The notes under the pieces: model-generated
Seen by the model: the letters and a program-made list of their open reading frames with translations, nothing else
What the model was told of the DNA's origin: nothing
Database searches by the model: none
Program-made: the position numbers and the translations under genes
DNA from: Coenobita brevimanus
Lineage: Eukaryota; Arthropoda; Malacostraca; Decapoda; Coenobitidae
Direction of reading: 5' to 3'
Assembly (NCBI GenBank): GCA_032717465.1
Contig: CM064732.1
Coordinates: forward strand, 32,773,138-32,837,137
DNA length: 64,000 bases
Part shown: piece by piece, positions 45,723-57,976 of the stretch
Layout: the number at the start of each line of letters is the position of its first letter
Position numbering within the stretch: the first letter of the stretch is position 1

Positions 45723-46196
45723 CATGATGGACGTTCCAGATGGTCTATGTGCACAACTGAATGTACCTTCCAGAAGATGGCGGGAATTTTCTTATATTTT
45801 GTGCTCTTTTACTCTTGCCTAACTCTTGGTTATGCTTGCTGAGTGGGTCATATAGCCTAGATTCCTCCCAGGCTACAGAAGGCATTGTACAAGTCAGTCT
45901 GCCACTGGCCCTCATACAGTGAGGACATTTTTTTTTTTTTTTTTTTTTTAATGTATCCAACTCTGGGCACAGGCTTCACAGTCTGTTACCATGGCCCAGT
46001 AGTCCTCCTACGTCCATACACCTCCACATTCACCACTTCGGCATTAACACTCATCGTCCATACTGAATGCAGGCTAATGCTGTCTCGTACAGGACTGGTG
46101 GATTGGTATTAGTGGGGGAAATTTTTCGAAATGGTGGCAGGTCATCTGGTAGATCACTAAAGCCTGCCATACTGAAATTCAAATCCTTAACCCGCC
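45723..46196. other. unassigned sequence
   Basis: Poly(T) at 45929-45949; no gene seen. Confidence 0.4.
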
Positions 46197-46872
46197 ACGT
46201 CCTGGCAGATTTTTCACCAGTGACCTTCCCCAGTCCTGGAAGATTTTTTTATTTTTTGGTGGGCTAAAACATCAGCTGTTTATGAGAAATATCGAAAATT
46301 GAGAGAGAAATTTCCCACCTGAGCTTAGAAATGCCTGGTACAGGTGACCCCTCACCTGGTACAGTGTTTTATTGAGCCCAGCTCCAGAGAAGACGTTTTC
46401 TATGGGGTGGGTAACTATTCCAAACCACTCAGAATAGGTAGATATTTATTTAGTTGGTACGAATTTATATGTAGTACAAGAGTATATTGGTTTCCACACA
46501 GTAACATAGGCGATGTAAGAGTTGTTTCAATCACCAAACACATCAACATACTGCAACTTTTTGGACGACTTACCTGCTCATCTCTTCTGATCGTTTCTTC
46601 CTCTAACGCCACGTAAACTTTGTCCTCCACATTGTCATAGATTGGGGAATCATTCTCTCCTTGAATTTCGTACTGCTGCGCGACATGTCTTTACTGGCCA
46701 AGTCACTGTTAACAGGTGAGTTGCCGAGACAATGGCGTGTGGAGGGGGGGAGGACACGCAGGGTAAGGCACTGTCACCGCCTGGCCTCGGATAGAGGAAG
46801 GTGTCCCGCGTATAGGTACCAAAAATCACGCACAAAATTTGAAAAATGTGCAAATGATGGACCTTGCAATTA

Positions 46873-48200
46873 CGAGGGGTGATTAGAAAGAAATGACAGT
46901 GAGTCCATAAACTTTTATTAGCATGAAGAACTATCAAACTATGACTCACATTCCTTCAAAGTACTCCCCTCCAACCTGTATGCAGCGTTCCATTCTCTTT
47001 CTCCACTTCATGAAGCAAGCGTGGTACTCTGAAGACGGTATACTTCGGAGTTCTGAATTGATGGTCCGTGCCAAGTCTTGGATGCGATGAAATTGCTTCC
47101 CAGCGATGGCAGATTTAATTTTTGGAAAAAACCAAAAGTCACAGGGAGCCAGGTCAGGGGAGTAGGGTGGGTGGGGGAGCAGAGTTATACCTTGTTGTTC
47201 CAGGTACTGCATAGTGAGGCGAGCTTTGTGGGGTGCAGCATTGTCGTGGTGCAGCAAAAGGCGAGACCGACGGCGGGTTGGTGCGGTGTTGGCCTTGTGT
47301 TCCAAGACTTGTGGAAGGACCTGGTCTGTGTAGTATTGGGCTGTGACAGTGGACTTTTCAGGCATCACATCCACGCATATTGGTCCTTGAGAATTGAAAA
47401 AGATGGTGAAAAGGCGCTTCCGGCTGCGAAATCCTTCCTTCAAAATCTGAGGTCGAGGGTCTTCATCGCCCAACCACACCATGTTTGACTGCTTGTCACA
47501 GGTTGTGAAGAATGAAATCCAACACTCATCTCCAGTAGCAACATCTGAGAACCGTTTTGGACCATTTGGTTCAAATTCAGCAAGCCAGACACGACAAATC
47601 CTCACCCGTTCAGCCTTTTGCTCATCAGTCAACAAATGGGGTATCCATCGACAACACTTCTTCCTCAGGTGTAATTGTTCATGCACGATGTCATATGCAC
47701 TCCCATAACTGATATCAAGCTCCAAGGCTAAGAACCTAAGAGTTACAGTTGGATCCTCGTCAATGATGGACTGTGCACGGACAGTTGTTGCTTCGGTCAC
47801 GGATGTCCGGGGGCGTCCAGAGCGTTGTTCATCTTTCAATTCAGTTTTTCCTGCTGTGAAAGCACGAATCCAGCGGGAAACAGTTTCCAGGGAAGGAGTA
47901 GTGTCTGGATAAACTTATAATAATTCCCCTCGAATCTCTGTTGCTTTCTTTCCCAGTTTCCACCTCGTAAAAATGTAGAACCTGCAGCCTTCTTTCGAGT
48001 AATCCATGTTTCTGGCCAGAGAGCAAAATCAAGAGTGAAGCATTCACTCACAACAATAAAACAAGAAAAGTCAGGCATACGGCGACAAGTTCAAACTCGT
48101 AAGGACAGGCAACTCTGCACTCTCCTTGCTCCCCTACCTCCCATCATTCAAGGTTTTCATGTTATAGCACGAACTGTCGTTACTTTCTGATCACCCTTCG
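46873..48200 (-). mobile_element. mariner transposon, nearly complete
   Basis: 1,328 bp bounded by TA dinucleotides (46871-46872 and 48201-48202). Inverted ends: CGAGGGGTGATTAGAAAG on the left; CGAAGGGTGATCAGAAAG from the right. Length and TA duplication are those of a full mariner. It carries one transposase frame (48007-46946) on the minus strand with a single visible stop. It is inserted in TTAA-element copy 3, so it is younger than that copy. Confidence 0.9.
46946..48007 (-). pseudogene. mariner transposase, one nonsense codon
   Basis: Cut-and-paste DDE transposase that would bind the element's inverted ends. The start at 48007 (MDYSKEGCRFYIF) gives 353 codons, close to the family norm of about 345. 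Features in order: N-terminal helix-turn-helix region, with a TAA at 47917-47915 after IRGELL; SGRPRTS linker; WIPHLLTDEQKAERV (the mariner WVPHEL box); TGDECWI (first Asp); LLHHDNAAPHKA (second Asp); YSPDLAPCDFWFFP (third Asp). The spacing between the second and third Asp is 34 residues, i.e. DD34D. Apart from the stop no frameshift is seen, so decay is recent. Plus-strand frames at 47078 and 47481 are shadows. Confidence 0.9.
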
Positions 48201-48289
48201 TACAGCACGTTTATAAATGCCAACGGAAGTCACAGTGACAAAACGTTCGGACACATACGTACATCAGCAGGACGTGGCAGGATAAACTG

Positions 48290-48378
48290 TTCCCTACCCC
48301 AGTGGGGATTCAAACCTCGATCCATTAAGACTGAAGGCCTCCCCTCTACTGATTCAGCCACGTTCGGTCCTCATTCTC
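48290..48378 (-). repeat. tRNA-derived SINE head
   Basis: The minus strand reads GTGGCTGAATCAGTAGAGG (box A-like) and about 30 bases later GAGGTTTGAATCCCC (box B-like), with a matching order to a tRNA but no closed acceptor stem. It starts directly beside the end of TTAA-element copy 3 and is a different sequence from the one at 4285. Confidence 0.6.
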
Positions 48379-48559
48379 TCAAAAACCTTCCTTTCACAAC
48401 TGCCAAACTGGGCAGGAAGCAAGCCCAGCTGCCTGAGAATTGCCACATATTACCAAGTGATAACACTGACACCACTGCCAAAGGGGACAAGAAGGAAATG
48501 ATAAAACCACAGTAACCGGTACAAATGACCCTGCCTTTTCATACCCCGCCTTTCCCTGG
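48379..48559. other. unassigned sequence
   Basis: No feature seen, apart from an 18-base imperfect palindrome near 48600-48630 at the start of the next repeat (ACTTATCCTGCAT / ATGCAGGATAAGT). Confidence 0.4.
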
Positions 48560-49312
48560 TAAATCATGTATTTCTCAACCCTACCCTCTCTCTGCACAAC
48601 TTATCCTGCATCTCCTATGCAGGATAAGTTCTACCCTACCCTACCCTGCTTCTCCTCATTCTGCCTTGCCTTTCTTACCCCACCCTACCTATCCCTAACC
48701 TTCCCTGAATCTCCCTACTTTACCTTGCCTCTCCTTACTCTACTCTGCCTTTCTCTGCCATGCTTTGGCTCTTCGTGCTCAACCCCGCATCTCTCTGCTG
48801 TATCCTGCCTTTCCCTACCCTACCCTGCCTTTCCATACCTTCCCTTCCCTTTCCCAAGCCTACCCTGCCTTTCACTGCCATGATTAGCCTTTCCCTACCT
48901 ACATCTCCTTGTCCAACCGTGCATATTCCTATCCAACTCTGCGTTCCCTTGCCCTACCCTGAATCACCCTACTCTACCCTGCCTGTCCCTAGTCGACCTT
49001 TCTTTCCTCTACCTTGCCTTTCATTACCCTACTCTACCTTTCCCTACCATGCTTTGGCTCTTCCTACCCAACCGTCCATCTCCTTACCGTATCCTGCATC
49101 TCACTGCTCTGCTTTGTCTTTCCCTACCTTGTCCTGCCTTTCTCTCCCCTCCCCTGACTTTCCCGACCCTACTCTGCCTTTCCCTGCCGTGCTTTGCCTT
49201 CTCCTACCTGCATCTCCCTACTCAGACCTGGATATCCCTATTCTACCCAGTCTTTCCCTACTCTACCCTGCTTGTAACTACCCTACCGTGCCTTTCCCTG
49301 TCATGTATTTTT
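48560..49312. repeat. pyrimidine-rich minisatellite (CTACCCTGCCTTTCC)
   Basis: Dozens of degenerate units of about 19-20 bp built from TACCCTGCCTTTCCC. The open frames across it (e.g. 48760-49404) are Pro/Leu/Ser low-complexity and not genes. A poly(T) follows at 49308-49323. Confidence 0.9.
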
Positions 49313-49432
49313 TTTTTTTTTTTATCATGCCGTTTCTTGTCATATCTTCAATTTCCCCCAACCGATTCTGCCATTACTTGCACAGACGACTCGCAAACGC
49401 TTAGGGAGATCACATAAATATGTGTAAAGATC

Positions 49433-50070
49433 CTGTTGGAGACAGTGGTGAGTGATAACAATGCTCTACACAAACTTGAAAGTGACGCTTACTCTGAAGT
49501 TACTGTAGAGAGATCAAGCTATAAGAGCAATGGTAACCACTGACTAGAGACATAAAATATACAAAAACGCATAAATTAGCGTAACAGTGAATAAGGAGTC
49601 AATGGTGAGTGACACTGCAGTGTGCTACACAAATATGAAAGTGACGCTCGATTTGAAGTCATTATGGGTTGGTATAGAAATAAGGACAAAGCCAAGTACT
49701 GACAAGAGAAGGAAAATATGTAAGAAAACATACATAACTGTAATCGTGAATAAGGAGACAATGGCAAGTGACACTGCAGTGCGCATCCCAAAGGTGAAAG
49801 CGACGCTAGCTATGATGTTATTTTGGATTGTTTTAGCTATGTAAGTCAAGCTAAGTACGGACATGAGGCAAAAAACGAAGTGTATAATGCATATGAAAAG
49901 TCAAATAGTGTAATATTGAATGAGGCAATGGTCAGAAATACTGGAGTGTACTAGCCTACACAAAAGTGAAAATAATGCTTCCTACGAAGTTACTATGGAT
50001 TGCTATAGGTATAAGAACAAAGATAAGTACTGACAAAGGCAGAAAATCAGCCGCTACAGTAACTGCATAA
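49433..50070. repeat. tandem repeat, about 160-170-bp unit, four copies
   Basis: Units start near 49433, 49590, 49749 and 49919, each with AATRAGGAG/GAGGC, then CAATGGT-AGTGA, CTACACAAA-TGAAAGTGACGCT, and TACTGACAA near the end. The copies are well diverged. Confidence 0.8.
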
Positions 50071-50840
50071 TTAGTAATTAGTTGTTAGAACAGTAATATT
50101 TGTCTAATTTGGTCCGAAAACCAAATGCGACATATCTTCCCTTGTGTGGCAACTCTGTGGCATTATGTTACTTCCATGGCTTACACATGACCATGTAGTG
50201 ATTACTGATAAAAACGAGTGATATATTTAGTGAAAAAGTCAATACTAATAAAGAAAACGACTGTTACTTTAGTTATAATTCCATTCACGTATCATGTGCT
50301 ATGTAGTGCTTGTGATTTTGTTCTTGTAGGTCACAATCATAGCCAAATTACTATGCAACAAGTGTCTTTACCATTGAAAATAGTGAATAACTTGATTTTT
50401 GGTGTATTCAAGTACAGAAGTCACCTCCCATTCTTTCCCTCACTTGGTATGGAGACCACTTGCGAAACTGCTTTGCATTAGCCTAGACACCTCATTCTAG
50501 ATGACTGCAAAACGCCTCTCTAGACCGTCCCTGGGCTACCTACTTACCTCCAGTTTGTCTCAAAAGTTAGTGGACATATTGAACTTTGCTTGGCTAAAAT
50601 ATAAAAATGATTAGCTAGGTTTAAGTGGATTAAAAGTGATTGTGAGAACACCCTATTTTTCCCCGTATTTGTTACACCACTGACGTGGGTTAGAACAAAG
50701 CCTCTGTAGCGTTAATTATTAAAACTGCCCACTTCCTTGTGGGAAGATCTCTTGTTACCGTCATCATCATTACTATTATTACTATTAGTAGTAGTACTAC
50801 TACTTCTATTAAAATTGTGGTATTTGAAAGGCTACTTGGC
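50071..50840. other. unassigned sequence
   Basis: No gene seen. Mixed ATT/AGT/ACT trinucleotides at 50764-50812. Confidence 0.4.
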
Positions 50841-51500
50841 CTAGAGCCTTCAAACTTGGTCAACTTAACTGGATGAAGGTTCGCTTCTTTTAGCTAAATA
50901 TGGTGGCAATCCATCAACCGGATCTCTGGGAATTATCCGGAACACAGAAAAGTGAGTTAGTGAGGCTATCTTAAGGACTGCTTAAGCTGGGAATCTGAAA
51001 TTTTACTGCGATATAGCATTAAGGTGCATATTGTGTGGAAAGGAGTATGGTTCCAATTAGATGAATATTCTCTGAGATCGCCTGGGGTTAAGCATTGGAA
51101 TGTTTCCGGATATTCCAGATGTTCCCTGATTTTCCATAATGGACTAAAGCTAGAGCCACAAAACTTGGTGGACTTATAGGCTGTGATGGCTCAAGGTGAC
51201 ATGCATAAGAGCGGTGACCTCACCTGGGGAAAACAATTGGGACTTTCCTTATAATCCAGGTGTCACCTAATTATCCATGAAATGTTAAAGCTAGACCCAC
51301 CAAACTTCATCAACATATATTATACTGTGGTGACCTAAGGTGACACGGACTAGATCAGTGACCTTGACCTTGCCTGGGGTAAAAAATTTGGACTTTTCTG
51401 GATTATCCAGATGTCACCTAATTTTCTATGAAGGATTAAAGCTAGAGCCACCAAACTTGGTGAGCTTATAGACTGTGATGTCCTAAGATGACATGCACCT
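50841..51500. repeat. tandem repeat, about 145-bp unit
   Basis: AAAGCTAGAGCCACMAAACTTGG recurs, in shorter form, at 51146, 51288 and 51438; an older unit with CTAGAGCCTTCAAACTTGG lies near 50850. Each unit also carries CCAG-TGTCACCTAAT and TGACCTCACCTGGGG-like words. Confidence 0.8.
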
Positions 51501-52364
51501 TGATCCCAAAGTCTCTTTATAGCTCGTCTTCTAATAAACAATGGCTGTGGGGAGTTTTTCATCAAAATTGTCCTTGGACCATTTTGCAGTGTTCCAGTTG
51601 CTATTATTGTTGCCAGAGGTTCAAATGGACGTTAGCCTAGTTGGATATTGCTTGAATTCATTGCCGGATCCCGTAGTTTGAAAAAAAAAAAAAAAAAAGG
51701 GGGGGGAGGGGGAGTAATTTGAAGGACAATTACCTGTTAATGTATTTTAAATTTTTAAAAATATATATTAATGTCCATTAATTGTATTTGTTTTTATCAC
51801 AGGAGAAAAAACAGGCAAGTGAAAGTGCAATAAGACATTCATTGCATATTTTTTGGTAAACGACAATGTTCTTTTGTTATAAGTAATCATTGGTCTCCTA
51901 AAAAAAAGGGGGCGCACGCCCTCACGTTCCCACCCTACGTCCGCGCCTGTTTAGCCCTCTCCTCCCCCTCCATGGAAATCTTGGGGGGAGGGGGCACTGG
52001 AGCCGTCACTTTTGGTGCCATCATGTGAAGGCTTCCGTCTCCAGCACCTGTCTTGTCGAAAAAGTAGAAACGAGAAGCCTGTATTGATTCTGCTTAGTTA
52101 CTTAACTTAAATAGTAGACAAACTCGATTGTATACAGGTCATTAAAAATGTTGATTCTGATTCTTTGCTGCCGATTTTGAATGCAAAGCCACATGCCAAA
52201 GAGGACAATCCAGGTGGCTATAATATTTACTTTTATCATGATTAATGTCTTGAGAGCAGGCAACACAAAAATGTGTGCCCTTACAAAGATACTGCTGAAT
52301 CATTAAAAAAAACTTCACGTTAACAAAACACCGACAGAGAGAGGTAAAGAGCTTTACCAGATAG
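51501..52364. other. unassigned sequence
   Basis: Poly(A)-poly(G) at 51680-51712 and a second GGGGGGAGGGGGC near 51984. No gene seen. Confidence 0.4.
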
Positions 52365-52850
52365 TGAGAAACACCACCACATGTTTATAAATACCACCGC
52401 ATGGTTATAAAGAACACACGGTCTTAAGCTTCCACCATATGGTCATGATCACAAACATTACAACTGGGTCATGATCATTAGCACTAATACATGGTCATAA
52501 GGCGCCACAACATATTCATATACATCACACTATCAAAACCATCATCTCATGATCATAAAACATCAACTCAAGGTCCTTAACATCTCTGCATGGTCATAAA
52601 AACCGAGAATGTCATTAATACCACAACTTTGGTCATAGTCATGACACCACCACATGGTCATACATCAAATGGTCATCTTCACAGACACTACCATTTGGCA
52701 AAAAAAAAAAAAAAAATAACTAAATAAAATCACCTAACCGTAATAAACAATACTGCTTGGCTATAAACAATACCACATAGGTAATAATATTACCCTGTGG
52801 TTATAGTCACAATAATTACTTCGTGGTCATTAACAGAACCATAGAGTCGT
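52365..52850. repeat. minisatellite (CACCACATGGTCATAA)
   Basis: About fifteen degenerate units of 25-34 bp centred on CAYATGGTCATRA, with spacing variable. Confidence 0.8.
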
Positions 52851-52905
52851 TGTTGGAAGCACCAAAGAATTATGTTCATGTTCATGTAGCATGAAGAGAA
52901 GAATA

Positions 52906-52910
<5 letters not shown>

Positions 52911-52950
<40 letters not shown>

Positions 52951-53030
52951 TAGTTTTAGTAGTAGTAGTAGTAATAATAATAATAATAATAATAGTAGTA
53001 GTAGCAGTAGCAAATGTTGTTGTAGTAGCA
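52911..53030. repeat. (GA)n and (GTA)n/(ATA)n microsatellites
   Basis: (GA)n 52911-52946, then (GTA)n-(ATA)n-(GTA)n 52958-53010. Confidence 0.95.
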
Positions 53031-54990
53031 GAATAAAAAGAGTGAGAGGGAAGAAAATTAGATAAGGAAAGAGAAGAAAAGAAAGACTGAATTACAGAAC
53101 ATGAGAGAAGGAAAGTTAGATAATTATATGGTGGAAGAGAAAAAAGAAAGCAGATCATTAATATAGGAATGAAGGAATAGGGATGCGAAGCAAAAGAAGG
53201 ATTTAAGTAAAGGGAGGAAGATAGGGTAGAAACAGATACGAAAATGGGGTAAAATAGACAGAATGGAGAGGTAAGGTGAAGTGGGAGGGAGGGACCTAAG
53301 AAAGATTGAAAAGGTGTTTGATTAGACAGTAGCGGGAGGGAAGTAAGAGATAAGCAGAGGGAGGGAGGGAGGAAAGGGAGGAAAGGAATGAGTGAAGGAA
53401 AAAAAAAGCTGAACCGAACAAAAGCAGATGGAGGGATTAGAGGGGAGGGAAAGAAGGTACTTGAGATGATGAAAGGAAAAGAAGAGACTCACTCTATTGT
53501 TAACTTTTTTTTCATCTCCTTCGGTCCTTGCTATTTTTTTTTTCTCTTCCTTCCCATCCTTTCTACTCACCTACATCATCTCCTCGGCTTCCTTTCCACA
53601 TCTCCTCCCCCTCCCCTACCACTCCTCATCTCTATTTCCTCCTACTCCCCTTCCCCCTCCCCTCTCGTTTCTCTTCTCTCACCCTTCCCGTTCCTCTTCT
53701 CTTTTCACTCCCACTGTTCCCCTTCTTTTAGCGCTCTCATTTCTTTTCCCTTAGTTTCATCTCTCCTCCATCTCTTCCTCTTTTTCTTGCATCTCTGTAA
53801 TATATTTATTTTTTTCGGGCCTCCGAAAAAGCCATTTTTTTCTTTCGCAAGTAACTAGCAATTTTTCAGGTGTGTCCCGATGGTGGGGTAGGGGTGGGGG
53901 TTGGGAACGGTAGGGAGACAAGGCGAGGATGAGAGAGGGGCAGGTTGAGAAAAATGGAGATGACGGGATGGGGCAAACTGAGCAGGAGAGGGAGAGGATG
54001 GAGAGGTGAAGATAGGGAGGAGAGGGTTGAGGAGGAAGAAAATGAGGTAGAGGACTGAGAAAGGAAAGAAAAAAGAGTAGTTCGAGTGAGAGGATAGGCG
54101 TTAAAGAGGATGAGGATAGACAGAGTTTGTGAAGTGAAGGAGGGAGGGTTTAAGAGAGGAAGATGGGACAAGGAAGAGGGAGACGTGAGGGAGGAGGGGT
54201 GAGAGAGTAAAGAGAGAGGGAAGGAGGAAGGGAAGAGAGGTTGTGAGTGGATGAGAGGGAGGAGGTGCACAAGGAGGGAAGGGAGAAAGTGAGATGAAAG
54301 ACGGTGAAGGAGCATGTATAAAAATTGAGCTTCTACCGAGATGAATGCATAAGTTTTACGTGTAGGAGGAGGAGGAGGAGGAGTCCAAGGGAGATGCATA
54401 AAAGGTACATGGAGGGAGGGGGAGGAGGGCGGTCGAAGAGAAAGAGAAGAAGGAGAAAAGAAAAGATGAGAGGGAGGGAAAGGAAACGGGAGGAGGATGA
54501 ATAGGAAGATGGTAGGAGAAGCGGTTGGAGGAGGAGGAGCGGGAAGAAGGAAGAACAGGGAGATGAAAGGAGGAGGAGGAGGAGGAAGAGAAAGGGATAA
54601 GAATATAGGAGGAAGTGGACAAGGAGGCAGAGGAAGTACTAAGAGCAGGAGGAGGAGGAGGAACAAGGAAAGGAAGAGAATACGGTGAAGAGAAACTAAT
54701 GGAACGTATAAGAGGAGGAGGAGGACGACGACGAGGAGGAGGACGAGGACGAGGACGAGGACGAGGAAGGGGAGGAAGCTGAGGAGGAGAATGGTGGGAT
54801 GCAAGGATAAATAAAGGAATCTGGGCACCGACCAATAAGGAACGTAAGAATAAGCATGAGAGAATGGTAAGAAGGGCGAGTGGTGGCGCGCAATGACGGG
54901 TGGTTGTGCGCAAAGGACGAGACTAAAAATAGCAAGTGTGGATGAAGGGGAAGGGAAGACTTTTGAGGAAGAAGATTATGCAGTGAAATA
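53031..54990. repeat. long purine/pyrimidine-skewed block with strand switches
   Basis: The plus strand is almost all purine at 53031-53495, almost all pyrimidine at 53496-53795, and almost all purine again at 53895-54990. A (GAGGAC)n array lies near 54715-54770. The long Ser/Leu/Pro frame at 53866-54828 (minus) and its neighbours are translation of this skew and not genes. Confidence 0.85.
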
Positions 54991-55109
54991 TCTCCATACA
55001 GTCACTGAGCTACACACCTTCTACCGACCACTGATACCTCAGTCGGTGACAGCTGGCAGACATTATCTTTTTCAGTACGTCTTTCACTTACACTTGAACC
55101 TGGAATGGT

Positions 55110-55745
55110 AGTGCCGTGATCTTCACTCACCATATCTGCCCAATCCTCACACCTCCTCCCCCACCACACATGCCCCACCCTCACATCTCCACCCACACCA
55201 CACTTGCCCCACCCTCACACCACTCAATCCACACTATCCTCACCCTCACACCTCAACCCACGCCACGTCTGAGGCTTTCTAACACCTCCATACCACGCCA
55301 CACCTGTCTCATCCTCACAGCTCCATCCACGCCACAGTAGCTTTACTCTCATACTTCCTCCCACACCACGCTTGCTCCACCTTCACACCTCCGCCAACAC
55401 CAAACTTGCCCCACCTTCACACCACCTACATCACACTTGTCTCACCCTCACACATCCACCCACATCATACATGTCCCATCCTCACACCTCTATCCACATC
55501 ACAGCTACCACCAACATTACACCGGTCCCACACTCACCCCTCCACCCACATCCCATCTGCTCTACCGTTATACTTCCATTCGCATTGCACCCGAGTCACC
55601 CTCACACCACCACACTTGCCCAATTCTCATATCTATACCCACACCACTTATGAGGAATCCTAAACCACATCACACCTGAGGCTTTCCACACCCCCACTCA
55701 CACCGCACCTGCCGTACCCTCACACCTTCACCCATACCACAAACA
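55110..55745. repeat. minisatellite (CACACCTCCACCCACACCAC)
   Basis: About eighteen units of 34-36 bp with CACACCTCCACCCACACCAC followed by a CTTGCCCCACCCT-like second half. Plus-strand His/Pro/Thr frames are by-products. Confidence 0.9.
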
Positions 55746-56521
55746 GGCACGTGGGGTCGTAGTTTCGTCAGCTTAGGAGGCTGTGATCAGCTGTCCAGCG
55801 CCTCATTCCCATCTGTTGATTTCTGCATATGACACGTTGGTATTGTCTTTTGTGTTGTTTATACTCTGTACTGAAGCTATAAAATACATCAATTATATAT
55901 AAGGGATTAGTGAGCTGTAGTAGCTGTGCAAAATACATCGCTGAACTGAGGTGGAGGTATTCAAGCTCAACAATAATACTACTAATTTTAAGAGTATCTA
56001 GTGATAATTTTCATTAAATTTTTAAGCTTAAGCTGCTTAACGATTGGATGTTTTAACTTTTTTCTTGAGTCATGTAGCCACCAAGCAGTTCATAACAATG
56101 CAGGCGTGAATAAATTTGAAAAATATGACCACGAAATTAACCACTTCAGCCATTGCTCCAAGTGATCAAATACTGAGGGCATGTTGAAAGATTGTCTGTA
56201 CTGTGTTAGCACGGTGAATGAGGGGAGTATGTGCGTTGTGTAGGAAGATGCACTGCAGCGTAAGCAGGGTGGTTTGTTAACTTGTGAGTTCTATTTTGCC
56301 TTAACACTGTGACGGGAAAGGATGATGGCCACATCGCAGTCTGGTGTATCTGGCTAAGTAAACCCACGTTTCTCTGGGTAGAGCAGTTTCTGAAGTGTAG
56401 ATGTCTGTTTCTGGTTCATGAATGAGGCACTGGATGAAAGTTTTGGATGGCTGTGGTGGCTTCGGTGGCTGTGTGTTTACACACGTGTTTGCGAAGTATA
56501 ATGTTGGGTGGATGAGGAGGA
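55746..56521. other. unassigned sequence left of the tandem duplication
   Basis: No gene recognised on either strand. Confidence 0.4.
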
Positions 56522-57932
56522 ATGCTATGGTAACACTAAAATGAGGTTGGTTTAGTTGCTAACACGTCGAAGATAATTCATCCTTTCACTGTTTATTTTT
56601 AGTTCTTTTGCCGTACTCAATATAAGTTTCTGAAAAATTTTGTGCACATGCATTAGGAATATCATTGGTCTCTTTGGTCGCAGGATCATTGGTTTAGATC
56701 TTTTTAACCCCTCTTTCTAAGTAATGAATTTTCTGTTACCATTTAATATACTCTTATATGTGATTAATGCAAAGCATGCCGTTATTAAAGTGATAAATAA
56801 CATAAAAGATACCAGCAAGATTTATTGTGCAAAATAAATCTCTAAGGATGAAGTGATACAAAGTCTCCTGTTTAAGTGAATGGCATTTTCACTAAGCCCC
56901 AGCAAAAGGACCTTGGCCAGTTTTGAGCACCAGATTTCTGCATGCCACATTATCCTCTTTAGGCAGTTTTCCGTGTACCTGAACAATGTTTTGCAGACTG
57001 AATGAGGAGAAAAGTTTAGGACCTCAAAAGACTCGAGCACTTAATTTTCCCAAAGCTTTGTACGGTACTGGAGTTGTCAGCTGCAAATTTCTCCATACCC
57101 TGGCTTCAGATAGATGTACCAAGGTTTGGATAGACCTGCTTAAGCGATCCTAAAGAGGACAGTAACTTTTTCGAAAGTCGACCACATCCACCAAATCCAT
57201 AGCTCAATACTGTCACCACAGATCCTACCATGAATATGGTTTCTGTGAATACCTAGACGCCCTTTCCTGGCACTTCTTTAAACCCAGTGGTGCATGAAAA
57301 GTTATGTGGTATTCAAAGTAGTACTGGGTTACAGAATCACTAACTGTAAATGCAAATAAGAGAAATAAGGCCAAATTATGCCAGCTTCCTCACTCCCAGG
57401 ATTTTTTTTTTTTTTTTCTTGCTTCTGCGACGGGTTTTTATATAGCTTAAATGTCGTTCCAATACTGAACAAAAACGCCTGTTGAAAACAAGATTACAAT
57501 GGCATTTTGGGACTCAAGAAGTAAGCATCAACAGTGGCTAAGAATCCGGTATTTTTTATCGTCATGATGACTTCAACCTCAACACTATAAGAAATCTATT
57601 TCAATTTCTAGTATATCACTTGGCGAGAGCAACAAGTAAAGAAAGGTCGTCATTGTACCAATGGAATTGAAAGCAAGAAGGAGAGACAATTACAGCGAGA
57701 CTGCAAACTGAAACGAGAAATTAGAGACCGTAAAAGAAGCGTAAACAGAAGATAATGAAAGTTGGAACGCCTGCAAAAAAGCAAAGCAGAAGACAGCGAC
57801 AAAGAGAGAGAGAGAGAGAGAGATTCCAATAAGAAAAAAGAAAAAAATCCAATACAATAATGGCAAAACGATAGAAAAAGTAGTGGACAGTTGTCATTAA
57901 TGTCACAAACGAACAACGGGAAATGGCATGTG

Positions 57933-57976
<44 letters not shown>

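Larger units (their letters stand above)
46197..48285 (-). mobile_element. TTAA-flanked piggyBac-type non-autonomous element, copy 3, split by mariner
   Basis: TTAA at 46197-46200 then CCCGCCACGTCC; the right end is GGACGTGGCAGG followed by ATAA (48282-48285, one base off TTAA). Sequence on both sides of the mariner aligns with copies 1 and 2: the left part reaches GACCTTGCAAT and the right part resumes at CAGCACGT and then GTGACAAAACG. The coding-like segment (VEDKVYVALEEETIRR) is kept on the minus strand, but the splice donor seen in copies 1 and 2 is altered (CAATCACC on the plus strand where they have CACTCACC). Confidence 0.75.

Noticed and set aside
47078..47708. Plus-strand frames of 136 and 75 residues
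   Set aside because: Antisense of the mariner transposase.
48760..49404. 214-residue Pro/Leu/Ser frame
   Set aside because: Frame through the TACCCTGCCTTTCCC minisatellite.
53866..54913. 320- and 185-residue minus-strand frames rich in Ser, Leu and Pro
   Set aside because: They are the translation of the complement of a purine tract and hold no motif.
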